From NCBI GenBank assembly GCA_948144175.1, contig CANXME010001469.1:124001-188000 (forward strand): a DNA stretch of 64,000 bases, in the 5' to 3' direction. This DNA comes from Closterium sp. NIES-65. Taxonomy: Eukaryota > Streptophyta > Zygnematophyceae > Desmidiales > Closteriaceae. Shown one piece after another: positions 61,901-64,000 of the stretch. Under the pieces are notes generated by a model. It did not search any database and was not told where the DNA came from. It saw only the letters and a list, made by a program, of their open reading frames with translations. Each line of letters opens with the position of its first letter. Positions within the stretch are counted from its first letter, which is position 1. Position numbers and translations under genes: made by a program.

Positions 61901-63809
61901 TGGTGTTCCGGCGTTTACAGGGGCATCGGCTAATCACAAAGGGGTCTAAATGTGAGTTCCTGAAGCCGGAATTAGAGTTTCTGGGGCATGTGGTTTCTGG
62001 CGAAGGGATTAAAATCGACCCGCGTAAGGTGGACGCCATCGTTAAGTTTTCTGGGGTTTGTTAACTACGTTCGTCGTTTTGTACCCAATATGGCAGGGAT
62101 AACCAAGCCGCTGACCGACCTGCTGCACCACGACAGTGATTTTAGGTGGGGGGAGAGGGAGCAATCCGCCTTCGACGCTCTCAAAAACATTTTGGGTTCA
62201 CCCCCGGTACTCCGCCTCGCCGATCCATCCCGACCGTTCGAAGTCGTCACGGACGCCAGCGATTTCGCCGTCGGCGCCGTCCTGCTACAGGACTTCGGCC
62301 AAGGGCTGCAACCCATCGCCTACGAGTCACGGAAGATGCAGCCACCTGAGCGCAACTACCCAGTCCACGACAAAGAAATGCTGGCCATCGTCCATGCATT
62401 CCGCGTCTGGCAATGCTACCTCACAGGAGCCGACATGACGATTCGGACTGATCATAAATCGCTACAGTACATGAGCACGCAACCGACACTCAACCCGAGA
62501 CAAATCCGGTGGTTGGACTTCCTCGAATCCAATTTCCGGTACACCATCACGTACAAAAAGGGCGCCAACAACATCGCCGACGCCCTTACCCGACCATCCA
62601 TGCAAAACGTGGCGGTACTAATCGCCCACACCAACCCGATGCTAACAGGACTATTCACCCACGGCTATAAGATCGACAGGTTTTTTCGGAACCCGCAACA
62701 ACAGGCTGCTACACCACGGCAAATACTACCTAAAAGCCGGTACGAACCGGATTTGGGTACCAGCATACCAGCCTTTACGGGAGCTGCTGACGCAGGAGGT
62801 TCACGACTCCAACCTCTCCGGGCATTTCGGCACCGACAAGACACTGAAGCTGTTGCAGCGGAATTACTTCTGGCCGGACATGCAGACCGATGTGCAGCGC
62901 TACGTGTCAACTTGCCCGACCTGCCAAGCAATGAAGTCGTCGCGACAAAGGCCAGCCGGTCTGCTGCAACCCCTCGCGCCACCCGAACGACCGTGGCAAC
63001 AGGTGACGATGGATTTCGTCACGGGGCTCCCAGCTGGCACAAGTGGCAACGACTCGGTATTGGTCGTCGTCGATTGCCTAACGAAGATGGCGCATTTTGC
63101 CCCATGCCGAACGACGATCACAGCCAAAGATACAGCCAAACTGTTCATCTCCACCGTCGTACGCCTACACGGGTTACCTTTGGCGATCATCAGCGATCGT
63201 GATCCGAAATTTACGTCGAAGTTCTGGCAGGAAACGTGGGCACAGTACGGTACCCGCCTGCAGTTTTTGTCGTCATACCACCCGCAAACCGACGGACAGA
63301 CGGAACGGACAAATCAGACCATGGAACAGCTGATTCGCACCAATTGCCCCGACATTCGCAAGTGGGAAGATTCGTTACCGATGCTGGAATTCGCATACAA
63401 CAACGCCCCGTCGGCCACGACTAAACAATCACCTTTCTTCCTAAATTACGGGATAGATCCCGTGGTACCCTCTTCAACGACTGTGGACAACCCAGTACCA
63501 AGATCGCAGCAGTTTGTCACGGAACTGCAAACCGCCCGAACAAAAGCAGCCGATTTCATTCCCAAAGCTAATACCACGGCCAGTCGCCAGGCGGATAAAC
63601 ACCGACGAAACTTACCCTTCCGCATAGGGCAGGTTGTGCTTCTGGACACCAAGAACCTTCGGCTACCGCAACCCGCGAAATTACGGCCCCGATACGTGGG
63701 ACCATTCCGTATCATCCAGATGGTGACACCTGTCACCGCGAAGCTGCTGCTGCCCGACGATTGGAAAATCCATGACGCCTTCCACGTCAGCCTGTTGCGT
63801 CATTACGAC
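52907..63809 (+). CDS. Element H Gag-Pol coding region (interrupted by I)
   Basis: Gag starts at 52907 (MEQAEFNEFMQQFRAM) with a predicted coiled coil. Element I occupies 53506-60090. Then come the rest of gag with a CCHC knuckle (CFLCNQLGHLKKDCP) near 60520 and a protease (VDGGASHSLVNLA) near 60800. Reverse transcriptase follows (RYPIPRTDDLLDQL, YLDDILVYS near 61840), then RNase H (VTDASDFAVGAVL, IRTDHKSLQYM). Integrase has its zinc motif (CPTCQAMK near 62920) and core, ending DAFHVSLLRHYD next to J. The typical chromovirus-like C terminus would lie beyond. Fossil copy, broken. Confidence 0.85.
53506..53635 (+). repeat. Element I 5' LTR
   Basis: 130 bp, TGTCAGAGTATTATAGC...TTGTTTCACA. Confidence 0.93.
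53636..54627 (+). repeat. Element I leader with GC-rich repeats
   Basis: Primer binding site, then GGGCCCACCGAAGCGCGCCC with its hairpin, a T run and the AGCGACCCCTCGGGTCGC hairpin near 53712. Then GCGGCCCCGCC repeats and, at about 53996-54110, units of GCCGGCCCGCCGCTGCACCT, followed by GAGCCGCC-type repeats. No conserved protein. Confidence 0.78.
54628..59747 (+). CDS. Element I Gag-Pol coding region
   Basis: Gag starts at 54628 (MATPSVLAFDAEGRAID). Protease with LDSGASRSFF near 55400, GAG-preintegrase WHHRLGHPS, and the integrase core (HSDRGGEFSS, PQQNGIAERR) follow. After a linker of GAEPGG / GAAEPG repeats (about 56930-57190) come reverse transcriptase (YVDDLVFAT near 58760) and RNase H (TKHIALRYFLA) ending at 59747. 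Copia order. Fossil copy, broken. Confidence 0.9.
59961..60090 (+). repeat. Element I 3' LTR
   Basis: 130 bp, two differences from the 5' LTR, preceded by GCCTATGGGGGTG. The 3' untranslated stretch before it holds TATATATA and CTTTG pentamer repeats. Confidence 0.93.
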
Positions 63810-64000
63810 TGTCAAACATTATATATGTTGTTGTAGTTGTTTAGGCTACAGTGGGTTAGCCTATAGGGGGTACACATTTCTAGGTTTTCATACTTGTACT
63901 CATTTCACTGTTAGTTCATTCATTCTTGTTCAACATGGTATAGAGCAGGTCCTTCCTAGGACCGGTTTTTTCTAAGGGCCCACCACTACCTACCTGCCTA
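63810..64000 (+). mobile_element. Element J: short-LTR Copia element, 5' end only
   Basis: A 126-bp LTR (63810-63935) starts TGTCAAACATTATATATG and ends GTTCAACA. It is followed by primer binding site TGGTATAGAGCAGGT and the start of the leader (GGGCCCACC). It interrupts the end of the element H pol region. The LTR groups with that of F. The rest lies outside the window. Confidence 0.85.

Larger units (their letters stand above)
52310..64000 (+). mobile_element. Element H: Ty3/gypsy element, runs off the window
   Basis: A 5' LTR ends ATAACA at 52699 and is followed after two bases by the primer binding site TGGTATCAGAGCC (52702). The left end (about 52150-52360; 52310 is a guess) is not fixed, because the 3' LTR lies outside the window. 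Gag, protease, reverse transcriptase, RNase H and integrase follow in Ty3/gypsy order. Element I is inserted in gag and element J at the end of pol. Broken, by the insertions and a few further breaks. Confidence 0.8.

Overview
The window is a small piece of a eukaryotic nuclear genome, almost certainly from a streptophyte (green alga or early land plant). It holds one recognisable host gene, a five-exon DUF3133 zinc-ribbon / extra-large-G-like (EDR4-like) gene at 46025-51970, a family known from the plant lineage. Most of the rest is LTR retrotransposons nested inside one another. The GC-rich, low-complexity style and the Copia type remind me of zygnematophyte algae such as Closterium, but that is a guess and not a demonstration.

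Layout: 1-1671 is host-like flank, with a 525-bp Tc1/mariner-type MITE at 1063-1587. Positions 1672-45341 are one nest. Its base is Copia element B (LTRs 418 bp, TSD TGAAC). Its 5' LTR is split by Copia element A (1852-11860, TSD CCCGC), which carries element D (2986-6928, minus strand, TSD CCCCA). Its 3' LTR is split by element C (18167-44988, TSD CGAAG). C is split by Ty3/gypsy element E (23051-42332), E by element F (24050-36001, minus strand, TSD GTTAG), and F, inside its own LTR, by element G (31239-35923, TSD GGAAA). The host gene follows at 46025-51970. From about 52.3 kb to the end lies Ty3/gypsy element H, split by I (53506-60090, TSD GTCAC) and by J (from 63810, running off the window).

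C, D, F, G, I and J are one Copia lineage with very short LTRs (120-135 bp) in three LTR subfamilies. The LTR differences I counted by hand fall in the order the nesting demands: B and A about 2-2.5%, C and E about 1.3-1.5%, F and D under 1%, G none.

The most unusual object is element E. Its polyprotein carries a C5-cytosine DNA methyltransferase domain between protease and reverse transcriptase. Its leader has a 14-nt perfect complement to a stretch of its own LTR, as expected for Tf1-type self-priming. Its right end has the order B1-A2-B2, resembling a split direct repeat. The host gene is also notable for three separate tandem duplications of exon pieces and for a very long glutamine tract. 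LTR element copies are described as fossils only.
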